DNA from: Terriglobia bacterium
Lineage (GTDB): Bacteria > Acidobacteriota > Terriglobia > Terriglobales > Acidobacteriaceae
Length of the DNA stretch: 62,293 bases
Direction of reading: 5' to 3'
NCBI GenBank assembly: GCA_020073565.1
Contig: JAIQEY010000039.1
Coordinates: 1 to 62,293, forward strand
Numbering within the stretch: position 1 is the first letter of the stretch; each line of letters starts with the position of its first letter. Positions 25,317 through 34,352 of the stretch are shown here, in pieces. Below the pieces are notes generated by a model. The model saw only the letters and a program-made list of their open reading frames with translations. It did no database searches and was not told the DNA's origin. A program made the translations under genes and the position numbers.

Positions 25317-25880
25317 ATGGGACACCGCATTTGCCCCTGGTGGCTTGGCTATGTGTTAGCCAGTCCGTTGCGCCGCCTGTTACAGGACCCGGCCGCGATC
25401 CTCAGGCCCTACGTCCGGGAAGGAATGATCGTCCTCGAACCCGGCCCAGGCATGGGATTCTTCACAGTGGAAATGGCTCGCCAGGTAGGTGCAAGCGGCC
25501 GAGTGGTCGCGGTCGATGTTCAGCCGCGCATGATTGCCGGGCTGAAACGCCGCCTGGCGAAAAAGGGCCTGCTCGAACGCACCGATGCGCGCCTGGCTCC
25601 ATCCGATTCGCTGGGGTTGCAGGATCTGCAGGGCAAGGTTGATTTCGCACTCGCCATGGCGGTGGTGCACGAAATGCCCAGCTCCGGCCGCTTCTTCGCC
25701 GAAGTAGCGCAAGCCATGAAGCCAGGCGCAACGCTCTTGCTGGCAGAACCCTCGGGCCACGTGAAGAAGCCCGCCTTCGATGCCGAATTGCAGGACGCAG
25801 CCGCCGCAGGTCTCGAAGTCACCGGTCGCCCCGCAATTCCCCGCAGCCAAGCCGCGCTGCTGACAAAACGCGGGAACTAG
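25317..25880 (+). CDS. Class I SAM-dependent methyltransferase
   Basis: 187 residues. Motif I V-L-E-P-G-P-G-M-G-F-F-T, the acidic loop V-V-A-V-D-V-Q, and motif II/III D-F-A-L-A-M-A-V-V-H-E-M-P are typical of Rossmann methyltransferases of the UbiE/Methyltransf_11 type. The ATG 25317 has AAGGAG six bases upstream. Divergent from the FNR-type reductase with a 49-base gap. Substrate unknown. Confidence 0.85.
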   Translation: MGHRICPWWLGYVLASPLRRLLQDPAAILRPYVREGMIVLEPGPGMGFFTVEMARQVGASGRVVAVDVQPRMIAGLKRRLAKKGLLERTDARLAPSDSLGLQDLQGKVDFALAMAVVHEMPSSGRFFAEVAQAMKPGATLLLAEPSGHVKKPAFDAELQDAAAAGLEVTGRPAIPRSQAALLTKRGN

Positions 25881-25955
25881 ACCATTCAAGTACGTGCGGC
25901 GCACACACCCGCTCATTCGCAAAGAACGCGAATGGGTGGGGCACCCTGAGTTTTT

Positions 25956-25984
25956 CTGACGACTGATGGCTGACGGCTCCCTAC
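25956..25984. repeat. Heptamer word locus (CTGACGA) at the glmS 3' end
   Basis: CTGACGA, CTGATGG, CTGACGG, CTCCCTA with a 7-bp period; the glmS stop (25981-25983) is inside the last unit. It directly follows a REP-E-type hairpin (25914-25934). Confidence 0.7.
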
Positions 25985-27855
25985 TCCACCGTCACCGACT
26001 TCGCCAGATTGCGTGGCTGATCCACGTCGCATCCGCGGCGCACAGCGATGTGATACGCCAGCAGTTGCAGTGGAACGATCTCCAATATCGCCGAGAGTTC
26101 TTCCGGCGCCGGCGGCACGAACAGCACGTGGTCGGCTTCCTCGGTGATCTCTTGGTCGCCTTCGGTGGCGAGCGCGATAACGATTCCGGAACGAGCCTTT
26201 ACTTCTTTCAGGTTCGACATCGTCTTCTCGTACCGCACCATCGAGTGCGGGCTGTTCACGTCCCGCGTGGCGACGATCACCACCGGCAGGTTCTCGTCGA
26301 TCAGCGCGTTCGGCCCGTGTTTCATCTCGCCCGCCGGATACCCTTCGGCATGGATGTAGGAAATTTCCTTGAGTTTGAGCGCGCCCTCCAGCGCAATCGG
26401 ATAGTGAATGCCGCGTCCAAGAAACAGGAAATCTTGCGCGCGAATGTAAGTCTTGGCCAGCTCGTCGCAAGCTTCGTCATGCGTCAGGATCTGTTCGAGC
26501 TTCCCCGGAATGCGCGTCAGTTGCTGGACCGCGTTCTTCGCTTGTTCGGGCGTCATCGTGCCCCGCACTTGCGCCAGATACAACGCGAACAAATAAAGTG
26601 CCGTCAGCTGTCCCGTGAATGCCTTGGTCGAGGCCACGCCAATTTCCGGCCCGGCGTGGGTGTAGATGGTCCCCGCCGCCTCGCGCGTGATCATCGATCC
26701 CACCACGTTGCAGATGGCGATCGTCTTCGAGCCTTTGCCCTTGGCCTCGCGCTGGGCAGCAATGGTGTCGGCCGTCTCTCCTGACTGCGAGATCAGCATC
26801 GTCAGCTCATCCGCCGCCAGGATCGGATCGCGATACCGCCACTCGCTTGCGTAGTCCACTTCCACCGGCACTCGCGCCAGCGTTTCGATCATGAACTTCC
26901 CCGCCAGCGCGGCATGCCAACTGGTGCCGCACGCCGCGATATTGATCTTGCTCAGAGCCTTGAACTCGGCTTCCGTCACGTGCATCTCATCGAGAAAAAT
27001 CTGTCCGCTGTCCTGGGAGACACGCCCCAGCGTGGTGTCGCGAACGGTGCGCGGCTGCTCATAAATCTCCTTGAGCATGAAGTGCTTGAAGCCGCCCTTT
27101 TCCGCCATGATCGGATCCCAGGTGACATGCTGTGGCTTCCGCTCCACCGGATTCCCGTCAAAGTCCGTAACCCGCACGCCTTCCTGCGTGATGATCGCCA
27201 GATCGCCATCGGCCAGAAAGAAAAGGTCGCGCGTGTGATACAGGATGGCAGGCACGTCCGAGGCCACGAAGTATTCGTCCTTCCCCAAGCCAATCACCGC
27301 AGGCGGTCCATTCCGCGCGGCCACAATCTTGTTCGGTTCGTCAATCGCGATTACGACCAACGCAAACACGCCCGTAAGTTCCTTCACGGCCTTGCGCACC
27401 GCTTCTTCGAGTTTCGGCCGGTGTCCATTGCCACTCTTCAGGTAGTACTTCTCGATCAGGTGGGCGATGATCTCCGTATCGGTCTCGGTGGTGAACTTGT
27501 GGCCTTCCTCAGTCAGCTTCTTCTTGAGCGAGAGATAGTTTTCGACGATGCCATTGTGCACCACCACGATCCGGCCGCTGCAATCGCGGTGCGGGTGCGC
27601 GTTCTCTTCGGTCGGACGGCCATGCGTGGCCCAGCGTGTATGTCCGATGCCGTAGGTCCCGTCGAGCGGTTTCAGCCGGATCGCTTCTTCCAAATTGCGC
27701 AGCTTGCCTTCCGCGCGCCGGATTTGCAACCCCTCGCCGTTGCCCGCCACCGCAATGCCTGCCGAGTCGTACCCGCGGTACTCCAGCCGCTTCAATCCAT
27801 CAATAATGACGGGCACAACCTGTTTCTTACCTACATAGCCGACAATGCCGCACAT
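25981..27855 (-). CDS. glmS: Glucosamine-fructose-6-phosphate aminotransferase (isomerizing)
   Basis: 624 residues. Makes glucosamine 6-phosphate from fructose 6-phosphate and glutamine, the entry to cell-wall amino sugars. M-C-G-I-V-G-Y-V begins the glutaminase domain with Cys1 after Met removal. T-R-W-A-T-H-G and two SIS domains (S-Q-S-G-E-T-A-D-T) follow, and the end L-A-K-S-V-T-V-E is standard. No glmS ribozyme is expected outside Firmicutes and I see no P2/P3-like core in the short leader. Confidence 0.97.
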   Translation of the reverse strand: MCGIVGYVGKKQVVPVIIDGLKRLEYRGYDSAGIAVAGNGEGLQIRRAEGKLRNLEEAIRLKPLDGTYGIGHTRWATHGRPTEENAHPHRDCSGRIVVVHNGIVENYLSLKKKLTEEGHKFTTETDTEIIAHLIEKYYLKSGNGHRPKLEEAVRKAVKELTGVFALVVIAIDEPNKIVAARNGPPAVIGLGKDEYFVASDVPAILYHTRDLFFLADGDLAIITQEGVRVTDFDGNPVERKPQHVTWDPIMAEKGGFKHFMLKEIYEQPRTVRDTTLGRVSQDSGQIFLDEMHVTEAEFKALSKINIAACGTSWHAALAGKFMIETLARVPVEVDYASEWRYRDPILAADELTMLISQSGETADTIAAQREAKGKGSKTIAICNVVGSMITREAAGTIYTHAGPEIGVASTKAFTGQLTALYLFALYLAQVRGTMTPEQAKNAVQQLTRIPGKLEQILTHDEACDELAKTYIRAQDFLFLGRGIHYPIALEGALKLKEISYIHAEGYPAGEMKHGPNALIDENLPVVIVATRDVNSPHSMVRYEKTMSNLKEVKARSGIVIALATEGDQEITEEADHVLFVPPAPEELSAILEIVPLQLLAYHIAVRRGCDVDQPRNLAKSVTVE

Positions 27856-27945
27856 TGGCTGGTTAGCTCCTTATGATTGTTTCGGTGGGGGGAACCGGTG
27901 ATTTTCGGGCACAACATACCGCCCATCTGCCGCGGACCGGAGACT

Positions 27946-28191
27946 CTAGTCTTCGAGGGAGAAACGGAATTCTTCGATGACCGGGTTCGTTAGAACTTCG
28001 CGCGCGATCCGTTCCACTTCCGCTTGCGCTTCATCTTTCGACACGCCGCCATTGAGAGTAATCTCGAAGTACTTTCCTTGCCGCACTTCCTGGAGACTCT
28101 TGTAGCCAATTTTTGTTAGAGCGCCGTGGATAGTCTTGCCCTGTGGATCCAGCACACTCTTCTTCAAAGAGACATACACGTAGGCTTTCAT
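27946..28191 (-). CDS. purS: Phosphoribosylformylglycinamidine synthase subunit PurS
   Basis: 81 residues. Begins M-K-A-Y-V-Y-V-S-L-K-K-S-V-L-D-P-Q-G and continues G-Y-K-S-L-Q-E-V-R-Q-G-K-Y-F-E-I, the PurS fold. PurS bridges PurQ and PurL in the small-type FGAM synthase. PurQ and PurL are not in the window. A TATAAT at 28202-28207 (minus strand) lies immediately upstream, implying a very short leader; ATG 28203 or 28197 are possible alternatives. Confidence 0.93.
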   Translation of the reverse strand: MKAYVYVSLKKSVLDPQGKTIHGALTKIGYKSLQEVRQGKYFEITLNGGVSKDEAQAEVERIAREVLTNPVIEEFRFSLED

Positions 28192-28367
28192 CAGCATGGT
28201 CATTATACGGTACCCACAGCCGAATCCGGCTCTGGTTTTCCTTATAGGAGCTATACGTTCGGACCCCACACTCGCGGGATTCGAGAACTGTTAACTCATT
28301 TAAGGGAAGTCAGTTGACGGTCGGAGTCGGCGACAGTGTGTTCGACCATTGGCGATGCAGCGGATCG

Positions 28368-28895
28368 CTACGACACCTGACTTCGGGCGCGTTGAAGTCC
28401 GTGGTGGCTCTGCAGCAGAGAGGTTGCATGATCGTATTGCTCAAGCAGGGAACGCAAGGCGCGTGGACCGGAACCGGGGAAGATCGCCGACAAGGTCAAC
28501 TGTACGCTCGCATCCAGCGCACGCAGACGCAGGTAAATCGCGCTATTTGCGATTTGCCTCCCCGAGGCTGCGATGGCGGGATCTGGATTCTTCCGGGCCA
28601 CATCACCGAAATGGGCGAACTGGAGCGAGACTTGGGACAATGCTTTCACATAGGCAAGAGCTGCCCGGGTTCTTTCCCGCTTGACTCTCCTAAATTCCGG
28701 GGCAGACAGGCTGGTCCGCAAAAAAGTCTCTTCCTGGGGATCTATCAGATTTCGGAACGCCTCAATGTCGATCGACCGGATAGCAGTCAAGGCGTGATCG
28801 GCATCGGGCAAGTTCTTGGCACGGCGCGTGGCGAGGCAGGCAAACAACGCCAGCAGCGTGAGCGCGAGCAGAACAAACACGAGCGTGGCATTCAT
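28368..28895 (-). CDS. Hypothetical membrane-anchored protein
   Basis: 175 residues: one N-terminal transmembrane helix (about 3-22, LVFVLLALTLLALFACLA) and a helical, arginine-rich remainder without a recognisable motif. The ATG overlaps the stop of the upstream 7-TM gene (ATGA), so the two are translated together and the products probably interact at the membrane. I do not recognise the family. Confidence 0.6.
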   Translation of the reverse strand: MNATLVFVLLALTLLALFACLATRRAKNLPDADHALTAIRSIDIEAFRNLIDPQEETFLRTSLSAPEFRRVKRERTRAALAYVKALSQVSLQFAHFGDVARKNPDPAIAASGRQIANSAIYLRLRALDASVQLTLSAIFPGSGPRALRSLLEQYDHATSLLQSHHGLQRARSQVS

Positions 28896-29656
28896 CGGGA
28901 TCTCTTCAGTTCTGCGCTCCATTGATCCAGTTCGGGTACCGGACACGTTGCGGCGCCTGCTGGCTTTTCCGCTGCCAGCAAATAACCCAGCCAGACCAAG
29001 ACGGAAACGTGGTAGCTCCCGGTCGGCAAAAGATTCAGCAGTTTTTGGACATCCGCCGGCACGTCGGCCAGCCGCGTTGCTGAAACTGCCAGGTCCGTGC
29101 TGGCAAGCACTCCAAAACCTAATGCGATGCCGAACGCGAAACCGCGCAACGACAGGCCGAACATCCTGGAAAACCAGAAAAGAAAAAGCAGTAACCCGGC
29201 CTGGATGATAGCCACACCCCGGTTCAGCAACCCCACCCCGGCCATCAGGCTATCGAAGGCAGTCCTCCCGGAGGAATAGAAAGCTGTCACAATGGCGGCG
29301 AGGAATAGAAGGATGGTCAGCCAACGTATGGAATTCGTGGCCAGAGTTTCCAGTCGTGCGTAGTCTCGAAACACATGGTTGAATATCTCCTGGATGACGC
29401 CAAACCGCAGCGCTGCGCTTCCCGCCAGAGTTGCAATGAAAAAATACCGGTAGAAAACGTTCCAAGTGGGCGCATTGACTGCGTCGCGATAGATGAAGAG
29501 AATGAGAAACGCAATAATTTCGTACAGGCAGTACAGGAAGAATATGCGGAAGGTCTTGTACAGGCGCTGAGCGAACATGAGCACCACTACCACGGCAAGA
29601 AAAACATGGGGCGCGACCCACAGGTAATACAGGACAAACTTATACCACTGCGCCAT
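28892..29656 (-). CDS. Hypothetical 7-TM membrane protein
   Basis: 254 residues with about seven hydrophobic helices (first from residue 5, last near 215) and no transporter or enzyme signature. A short cytosolic tail follows. I choose ATG 29656 (MAQWYKFVLYYLW), directly before the first helix. It is coupled with the single-TM protein downstream and lies 160 bases from a gene for a small secreted peptide, so a receptor role is conceivable but unproven. Confidence 0.6.
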   Translation of the reverse strand: MAQWYKFVLYYLWVAPHVFLAVVVVLMFAQRLYKTFRIFFLYCLYEIIAFLILFIYRDAVNAPTWNVFYRYFFIATLAGSAALRFGVIQEIFNHVFRDYARLETLATNSIRWLTILLFLAAIVTAFYSSGRTAFDSLMAGVGLLNRGVAIIQAGLLLFLFWFSRMFGLSLRGFAFGIALGFGVLASTDLAVSATRLADVPADVQKLLNLLPTGSYHVSVLVWLGYLLAAEKPAGAATCPVPELDQWSAELKRSR

Positions 29657-29817
29657 AGCGGTACACGGCACTATAGTTCGCCCCGCCCAAATTTGCAATC
29701 TGGGACGGACATTCCACTCCGCCCCCTAGGCCTGCGGGAACGGTGAGGCTAGCCGAGTATCTCGCCGGTAACCGTAGCGCCTCTCTTATGGGAGCCCGAT
29801 TCGCGCCCCGATGTTTG

Positions 29818-29940
29818 TTAACGGATGCAGTTCGGTTGATTTGGAGGACACAGGGGCCAGGGATTTCCATCCGCGAAACTGGACAGGGTTGTGGTGGTTA
29901 GTAACACGACTCCGGCGAGGAAGAGCAAGAGTTTCTTCAC
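29818..29940 (-). CDS. Small secreted peptide (40 residues)
   Basis: GTG start with AAAGGAG seven bases upstream, a strong ribosome site. M-K-K-L-L-L-F-L-A-G-V-V-L-L is a classic signal peptide ending S-S-F-A-D. The mature part is about 17 residues: D-G-N-P-W-P-L-C-P-P-N-Q-P-N-C-I-R. Two cysteines bracket P-P-N-Q-P-N and could close a small disulfide loop. Such a size suits a signal, bacteriocin-like or structural peptide. Family not recognised. A 9-bp hairpin (29999-30021) and two direct repeats lie upstream. Confidence 0.65.
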   Translation of the reverse strand: MKKLLLFLAGVVLLTTTTLSSFADGNPWPLCPPNQPNCIR

Positions 29941-29998
29941 GGTGTTTCTCCTTTGAAAAGAAAAACTTCCGTGCGACTCTGCCCAATGCAGCGCTCTG

Positions 29999-30087
29999 TT
30001 GAACGGAAACGCTCCGTTCAATAGGTTTTCGGAAAAAGTAAATTTCTTGGGGACTGGAGAAGACTTGTCGGATAAAGTAAATCTATG
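29999..30087. promoter_or_regulatory. Divergent regulatory region: hairpin and direct repeats
   Basis: TTGAACGGA-aacgc-TCCGTTCAA (29999-30021) is a perfect 9-bp hairpin. CGGAAAAAGTAAAT (30030) and CGGATAAAGTAAAT (30069) are direct repeats 39 bases apart. They lie between the secreted peptide (minus) and the 147-residue gene (plus), and could be operators for the nearby XRE/S24 protein. Confidence 0.35.
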
Positions 30088-30528
30088 GCGCTGAGATCCG
30101 CTCTCGAAGACTTTGAAAGCACGACTCTGGCGGCGATCCCAGGACTACTCGGTAAATTGCATTACATTGCAGGGATTCACAACGGCCGCGGGAAATATTC
30201 GCATTGGGGAATGGGAAAAACCCATGGGAAGGAAGCGTCGGGATACGCGATCCGAACCTTGCACGCCGCGGTACTTACTCAGGTGTTGAGAACACCTTTG
30301 CGCGCGTTGGATGATGATCTAAGACGTTCCGCGTTAAGCGCGCAGCTCACGAATCCTCAGTTTCTCCTGGCCTTGGAAAAACGCGCGCCGCAAGCCCTGC
30401 CGGAACGGTCGGCGGAAGCTTCTGAGAAGCACCTCATGGCAGTGCTGCACGCGCTTTCGGCTCTGCTGCAGAGCCCAGCACGTGCCAGTCACCTAAACGC
30501 ATCGCTACCCCCACCACCTGTCCAATAA
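30085..30528 (+). CDS. Hypothetical protein, 147 residues
   Basis: Soluble, mostly helical, with a conserved-looking G-L-L-G-K-L-H-Y-I-A-G-I-H-N-G-R-G-K-Y-S-H-W-G-M segment (about 20-43) and a proline-rich end. No domain recognised. Its ATG lies right at a CGGATAAAGTAAAT repeat. The last 95 bases overlap the 3' end of the convergent XRE/S24-like gene; both reading frames look real by composition. Confidence 0.6.
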   Translation: MALRSALEDFESTTLAAIPGLLGKLHYIAGIHNGRGKYSHWGMGKTHGKEASGYAIRTLHAAVLTQVLRTPLRALDDDLRRSALSAQLTNPQFLLALEKRAPQALPERSAEASEKHLMAVLHALSALLQSPARASHLNASLPPPPVQ

Positions 30529-31273
30529 TCTCGGCCTCTTGGGGATGCCGCAGAATGCGGACCGGCACCGGCGACAAGGGGTGCGGTTGCAGGACGATCG
30601 TGTCGCGCCGCACGTGACACCAGGAACAGACAAAGCCCTCCCGCGTCTCGATGAAATAGATGGGACGCTCATACTCAGAGCGCCATGCTCGCTCCGCCGC
30701 CTTGTTCATGGCTTCGTCCACTTGCACGAAACTGCCGGGAGGCAGAATCGGGTACATGGTGAAATCGTCCGCTCCGATATAGCCATACGTGTAGCGTCCG
30801 TCCGCGGCCAACACGGACAGATACGAGAGCGGGACAGTTCCCCATTTTTCAATCATCCGCCCGAAGTTCGTGGTCGTCTGAACGTTAAACCCGGGATCCA
30901 GGCGAACCGGGACGGAAACCTGGGCGATGTTTTCCGACGCGGTCGAAAAATGGGAACTGGGAGGATGCGCCACTCCGAGATCCAAATGGATGCCGTCCAG
31001 GTCCACCCCGTACCACGACAGCAATTCCCGATACTCACAACGGTAAATCGCCGCCAGGGAGTAAAGACGGAAGATGCTGGGAACAACTCCCTTGGTCTCG
31101 ACATCCGAAAGGCGGCTGGGAGGAATGGCAAATTCCTCGCTGCCCAGCCTTCTGGCAATCTGAAGACTGGCACTTTCCACATCGCGCATTGTGCAACCAA
31201 GCGATTCTCTCAAAACACGAAGTTTGCTTCCTCCGCTGATTTCCACTGGGCACCCCAAGCGTTTTCGTTCCAC
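30434..31273 (-). CDS. XRE-type regulator with S24/LexA-like C-terminal domain
   Basis: 279 residues. Residues about 15-80 form an HTH_3-like domain (L-R-V-L-R-E-S-L-G-C-T-M-R-D-V-E ... S-R-L-S-D-V-E-T-K-G-V-V-P). A middle segment and a beta-rich C-terminus (F-T-M-Y-P-I-L-P-P-G-S-F-V-Q-V-D...) recall S24 peptidase-like sensor domains. The Ser in P-P-G-S could be nucleophilic, but a catalytic Lys is not obvious. Probable repressor of itself and the neighbouring peptide or 147-residue gene. GTG start; an internal GTG at 31246 is an alternative. Confidence 0.72.
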   Translation of the reverse strand: MERKRLGCPVEISGGSKLRVLRESLGCTMRDVESASLQIARRLGSEEFAIPPSRLSDVETKGVVPSIFRLYSLAAIYRCEYRELLSWYGVDLDGIHLDLGVAHPPSSHFSTASENIAQVSVPVRLDPGFNVQTTTNFGRMIEKWGTVPLSYLSVLAADGRYTYGYIGADDFTMYPILPPGSFVQVDEAMNKAAERAWRSEYERPIYFIETREGFVCSWCHVRRDTIVLQPHPLSPVPVRILRHPQEAEIIGQVVGVAMRLGDWHVLGSAAEPKARAALP

Positions 31274-31731
31274 AAATGTAACAAAGTGAGCCGCTTCTTT
31301 CTATAGTCGAAATCGAAAGTAAGAAGACTGTTTGTTCGTATTCTGGAACGGTTGCCGCCCATTTAGACGCGCCGAAATTTCGGCCTTCTGCCGGAAGGTT
31401 TGACTGTTCCGGCTCCTGTCCTCGACTTGGACGATCTGTTCGTATTTTGTAACCCGGTGATCAACGAAATGACGAATCTACAGCACTCTTTCAGACTATT
31501 TGCCCAGGGATTACGGCGAGGGCAGTTCAATCGTGAAAGTATCCTTGAAGCCAGGATTCGAGCACGGTCACTATGGAAGGTAGCAAGAAACCGCTTGCCT
31601 GTCGCCCGGAGACGGAGTAACAATCTCCTAACACTTCTCAGCTCGGGTCGGAACATGTATTGACACAATCCAGTTCTTGATTTTAAGTGTCGATTCCTGG
31701 GCTTCGTTAAACCGGTGAAGGAGATCCTCTG
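31274..31731. other. 458-base gap between divergent regulator genes
   Basis: No convincing gene. Two direct repeats are visible: TGTTCGTATTCTGGAACGG (31333-31351) and TGTTCGTATTTTGTAACCCG (31438-31457), 105 bases apart. They may be promoter or operator elements for the XRE or MHYT genes. A possible 87-codon frame at 31400-31663 lacks a ribosome site and family features. Confidence 0.4.
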
Positions 31732-33726
31732 ATGATGATCTCTGCAAGGGCGGCACTGACTGGCTCCTACGACTACGGCGAGGTGGCACGCTCGATATTG
31801 ATCGCCATCGCCGCCTCCTATGCCGCACTCGATCTTGCGGGGCGTGTAACCGCCGCACGCGGCCGTGCGCGCGCGCTCTGGCTGGCCGGTGGCGCCATCG
31901 CGATGGGCATCGGCATCTGGGCGATGCACTTCAAGGGGATGCTCGCCTTCCGCTTGCCGATCGCGATAGCCTACCATTGGCCGACTGTTCTGCTGTCGCT
32001 CGTCGTCGCTGCCCTTGCCTCGGCCGTCGCGCTCTATGTAGTGAGTCGACCAAAAATGGGCCGGGTTCAGGTTTTCACCGGCAGCTTAGTCATGGGCGGC
32101 GGCATAGCTGCCTTGCATTACCTCAACATGTCCGCCATGCGACTAGCCGCCGTGTGCCGGTTCGATCTTCGAATCGTGATCCTGTCCGTTGTGCTCGCGA
32201 TCGTGTTTTCTCTTGCCGCGTTGATACTCGCGTTCGATCTGCGAGAGGTGACGAAGGGAACGGCTCTGCGAAGGATCGGCAGCGCTGTGGTCATGGGGGC
32301 CGCGATCTCCGCCATGCATTACACCGGCATGGCCGCAGCCAGTTTTGTATCCACTGCAGTGCCCCCGGACCTGTCCCACGCTGTAAGCGTTTCTCCGCTC
32401 GCCAACAATGGACTTGCTATTGTTACTTTTCTCGTCCTCAGCGCAGCCATCGTGACCTCATCGGTGGATCGACAGGCGGAGGCCGCAGTCCGGCGACTCA
32501 ACGAAGAGCTCGAGCAACGTGTCGTCGAGCGCACCAGACAACTGGAAGCCGCCAACCAGGAGCTGCGCCGGGAAATTGCCGATCGCCAGCGGGTCGAAGA
32601 CGCCTTGCGGCGGAGCGAAGATTACTTGCGACTCGTGATCGACACAATCCCGCAACAGATCTGGAGTGGTCCGCCCGATGGCTCGCTGGATTTCTGCAAC
32701 GCGCAATGGCGCTCCTACATGGGTCTCACCCAGGAAGAACTGCAAGGCGAGGGTTGGCAGAGCATGCTTCATCCCGAGGATAAGGAGCGGGTGCTGAAAG
32801 CCTGGCGCGAGTCCGTGCTGAATGGAACGCCCTACGAGCAGGAAGAGCGTCATCGCGGGGCCGACGGGCAGTATCGATGGTTTCTAGCGCGCGGCGTGCC
32901 GCTGCGGGACTCTACGGGGCGCATCGTCAGATGGTACGGCACGAATACCGATATCGAGGATCGAAAGCGGGCGGAACAGTCGCTCCACGAGGCGCAGGCG
33001 GAGCTTGCTCACGTCACCCGCGCCGTGGCCATGGGAGAGTTGGTCGCCTCCATTGCCCACGAAGTCAATCAACCCCTGACTGCGGTGGTCACGACCAGCA
33101 ATTTTGCCCTGCGCCAGCTCGCAAGTGGGACGCCGAATTTGCAGGAGCTGCAGGAGGCAATGAAAGAGATTGTGGAGGACGCAACCCGGGTTAGTGCCGT
33201 CATTTCGCAGGTTCGCGCGCTGCTGTTGAAGAAGGGCGCTCCCGATAGGGTTGAACTGAACATCAATGATCTGATTCAAGAAGTGACCGTTCTTCTGCGC
33301 AACGAGGCAGCCCTAAGCCGTGTACAAGTCCGGCTCGACCTTGCCGCCGATCTGCCTCTCATACTAGGCGACCGGGTCCAACTCCAACAGGTTTTGATCA
33401 ACCTGGCCATGAACGGCATCGACGCAATGCGTACCGTCAATGACCGGCCACGGAAGCTTGAGATCAAATCGGAAAAGCACGCTGATGGTGTGCTGATCCA
33501 AGTTCAGGATTCTGGAATAGGACTAGATCCGGAGCGAGCAGACCGTATCTTTGAACCATTCTTCACCACCAAGCCGCAGGGTATCGGAATGGGATTGTCG
33601 ATCAGTCGCTCCATTATCGAGTCCCATGGTGGCCGTTTGCGGACCGTCTCACGTTCGCAGGGTGCGATCTTTCAATTTATCCTGCCAGCCATTGGGAATA
33701 GTGCTTCTGAGAATAGTGCCGCATGA
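31732..33726 (+). CDS. MHYT-PAS sensor histidine kinase
   Basis: 664 residues. The N-terminal seven-helix MHYT domain (1-235) shows its repeats: A-M-H-F-K-G-M, A-L-H-Y-L-N-M and A-M-H-Y-T-G-M, proposed to bind copper and sense diatomic gases. A coiled coil (250-285), a PAS domain (about 292-410), HisKA with I-A-H-E-V-N-Q-P-L (phospho-His) and HATPase_c (D-S-G-I-G-L and G-M-G-L-S-I-S) follow. ATG 31732 follows GGAG. The stop overlaps the FixJ-type regulator by four bases, so they form a two-component pair. Confidence 0.92.
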   Translation: MMISARAALTGSYDYGEVARSILIAIAASYAALDLAGRVTAARGRARALWLAGGAIAMGIGIWAMHFKGMLAFRLPIAIAYHWPTVLLSLVVAALASAVALYVVSRPKMGRVQVFTGSLVMGGGIAALHYLNMSAMRLAAVCRFDLRIVILSVVLAIVFSLAALILAFDLREVTKGTALRRIGSAVVMGAAISAMHYTGMAAASFVSTAVPPDLSHAVSVSPLANNGLAIVTFLVLSAAIVTSSVDRQAEAAVRRLNEELEQRVVERTRQLEAANQELRREIADRQRVEDALRRSEDYLRLVIDTIPQQIWSGPPDGSLDFCNAQWRSYMGLTQEELQGEGWQSMLHPEDKERVLKAWRESVLNGTPYEQEERHRGADGQYRWFLARGVPLRDSTGRIVRWYGTNTDIEDRKRAEQSLHEAQAELAHVTRAVAMGELVASIAHEVNQPLTAVVTTSNFALRQLASGTPNLQELQEAMKEIVEDATRVSAVISQVRALLLKKGAPDRVELNINDLIQEVTVLLRNEAALSRVQVRLDLAADLPLILGDRVQLQQVLINLAMNGIDAMRTVNDRPRKLEIKSEKHADGVLIQVQDSGIGLDPERADRIFEPFFTTKPQGIGMGLSISRSIIESHGGRLRTVSRSQGAIFQFILPAIGNSASENSAA

Positions 33727-34352
33727 ATGAGCCCGCACCCATCGTTTTCGTGGTCGATGACGATCCCTCGGTTCGTCGCGCGATCAAACGCCTCCTCGGA
33801 GCGGAAGGTTTGCAGGTCGAGCTGTTCGCGTCCCCACAGGAATTCCTGCAGGGCAGGCGTCCCGATGTGCCCAGTTGCCTCGTGCTCGACATCAGGTTGC
33901 CGGGGATAAGTGGGCTCGATTTTCAGCAAGAGTTGGCCAAGGCCCACATTCCCATTCCGATCATCTTTGTTACCGCCCATGCCGACGTTCCTATGACGGT
34001 CCGAGCCATGAAGACTGGAGCCGTCGAGTTCCTCACCAAGCCATTTCGCGATCAGGATTTGCTGGATGCGATTCATCTCGCATTGGCTAAGGATCGGGTC
34101 AGGCGCCAGCAAGAGGCGGAAATCGCAGTTTTGCGGGAACGCTTCGAATCCCTGACGCCACGGGAGCGCGAAGTCGCCGCCCTGGTCTTCTCGGGCATGC
34201 TCAACAAACAGATCGCGGCTGAGATTGGAACTGCCGAGAACACCGTCAAGGTTCACCGCAGCCGTGTGATGGAAAAAATGCAGGCACAATCTCTGGCCGA
34301 CCTGGTGAAGATGATGGAAAGACTCCAGTCTCGGCCCACAAAAGCTGCCTAA
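33723..34352 (+). CDS. FixJ-type response regulator (receiver + LuxR HTH)
   Basis: 209 residues. Receiver with acidic pocket D-D-D (about 12-14), phospho-acceptor Asp in L-V-L-D-I-R-L-P-G, V-T-A-H-A-D and Lys in T-K-P-F. Then a LuxR HTH (L-T-P-R-E-R-E-V-A-A-L-V-F-S-G-M-L-N-K-Q-I-A ... E-N-T-V-K-V-H-R). It is cognate to the MHYT kinase, with which it overlaps. Targets unknown; the sigma54 activator downstream is a candidate but separated by 490 bases. Confidence 0.93.
   Translation: MNEPAPIVFVVDDDPSVRRAIKRLLGAEGLQVELFASPQEFLQGRRPDVPSCLVLDIRLPGISGLDFQQELAKAHIPIPIIFVTAHADVPMTVRAMKTGAVEFLTKPFRDQDLLDAIHLALAKDRVRRQQEAEIAVLRERFESLTPREREVAALVFSGMLNKQIAAEIGTAENTVKVHRSRVMEKMQAQSLADLVKMMERLQSRPTKAA

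Noticed and set aside
25981..27876. glmS ribozyme in the glmS leader
   Set aside because: The leader to the purS gene is about 90 bases, with no recognisable ribozyme core; such ribozymes are mainly in Firmicutes.
28314..28925. 203-codon plus-strand frame
   Set aside because: It lies over the minus-strand gene with a clear membrane anchor and ATGA coupling; the plus frame has no domain or ribosome site.
31400..31663. 87-codon frame upstream of the MHYT kinase
   Set aside because: No Shine-Dalgarno, no recognisable features, and it runs over the direct repeats of a regulatory region.
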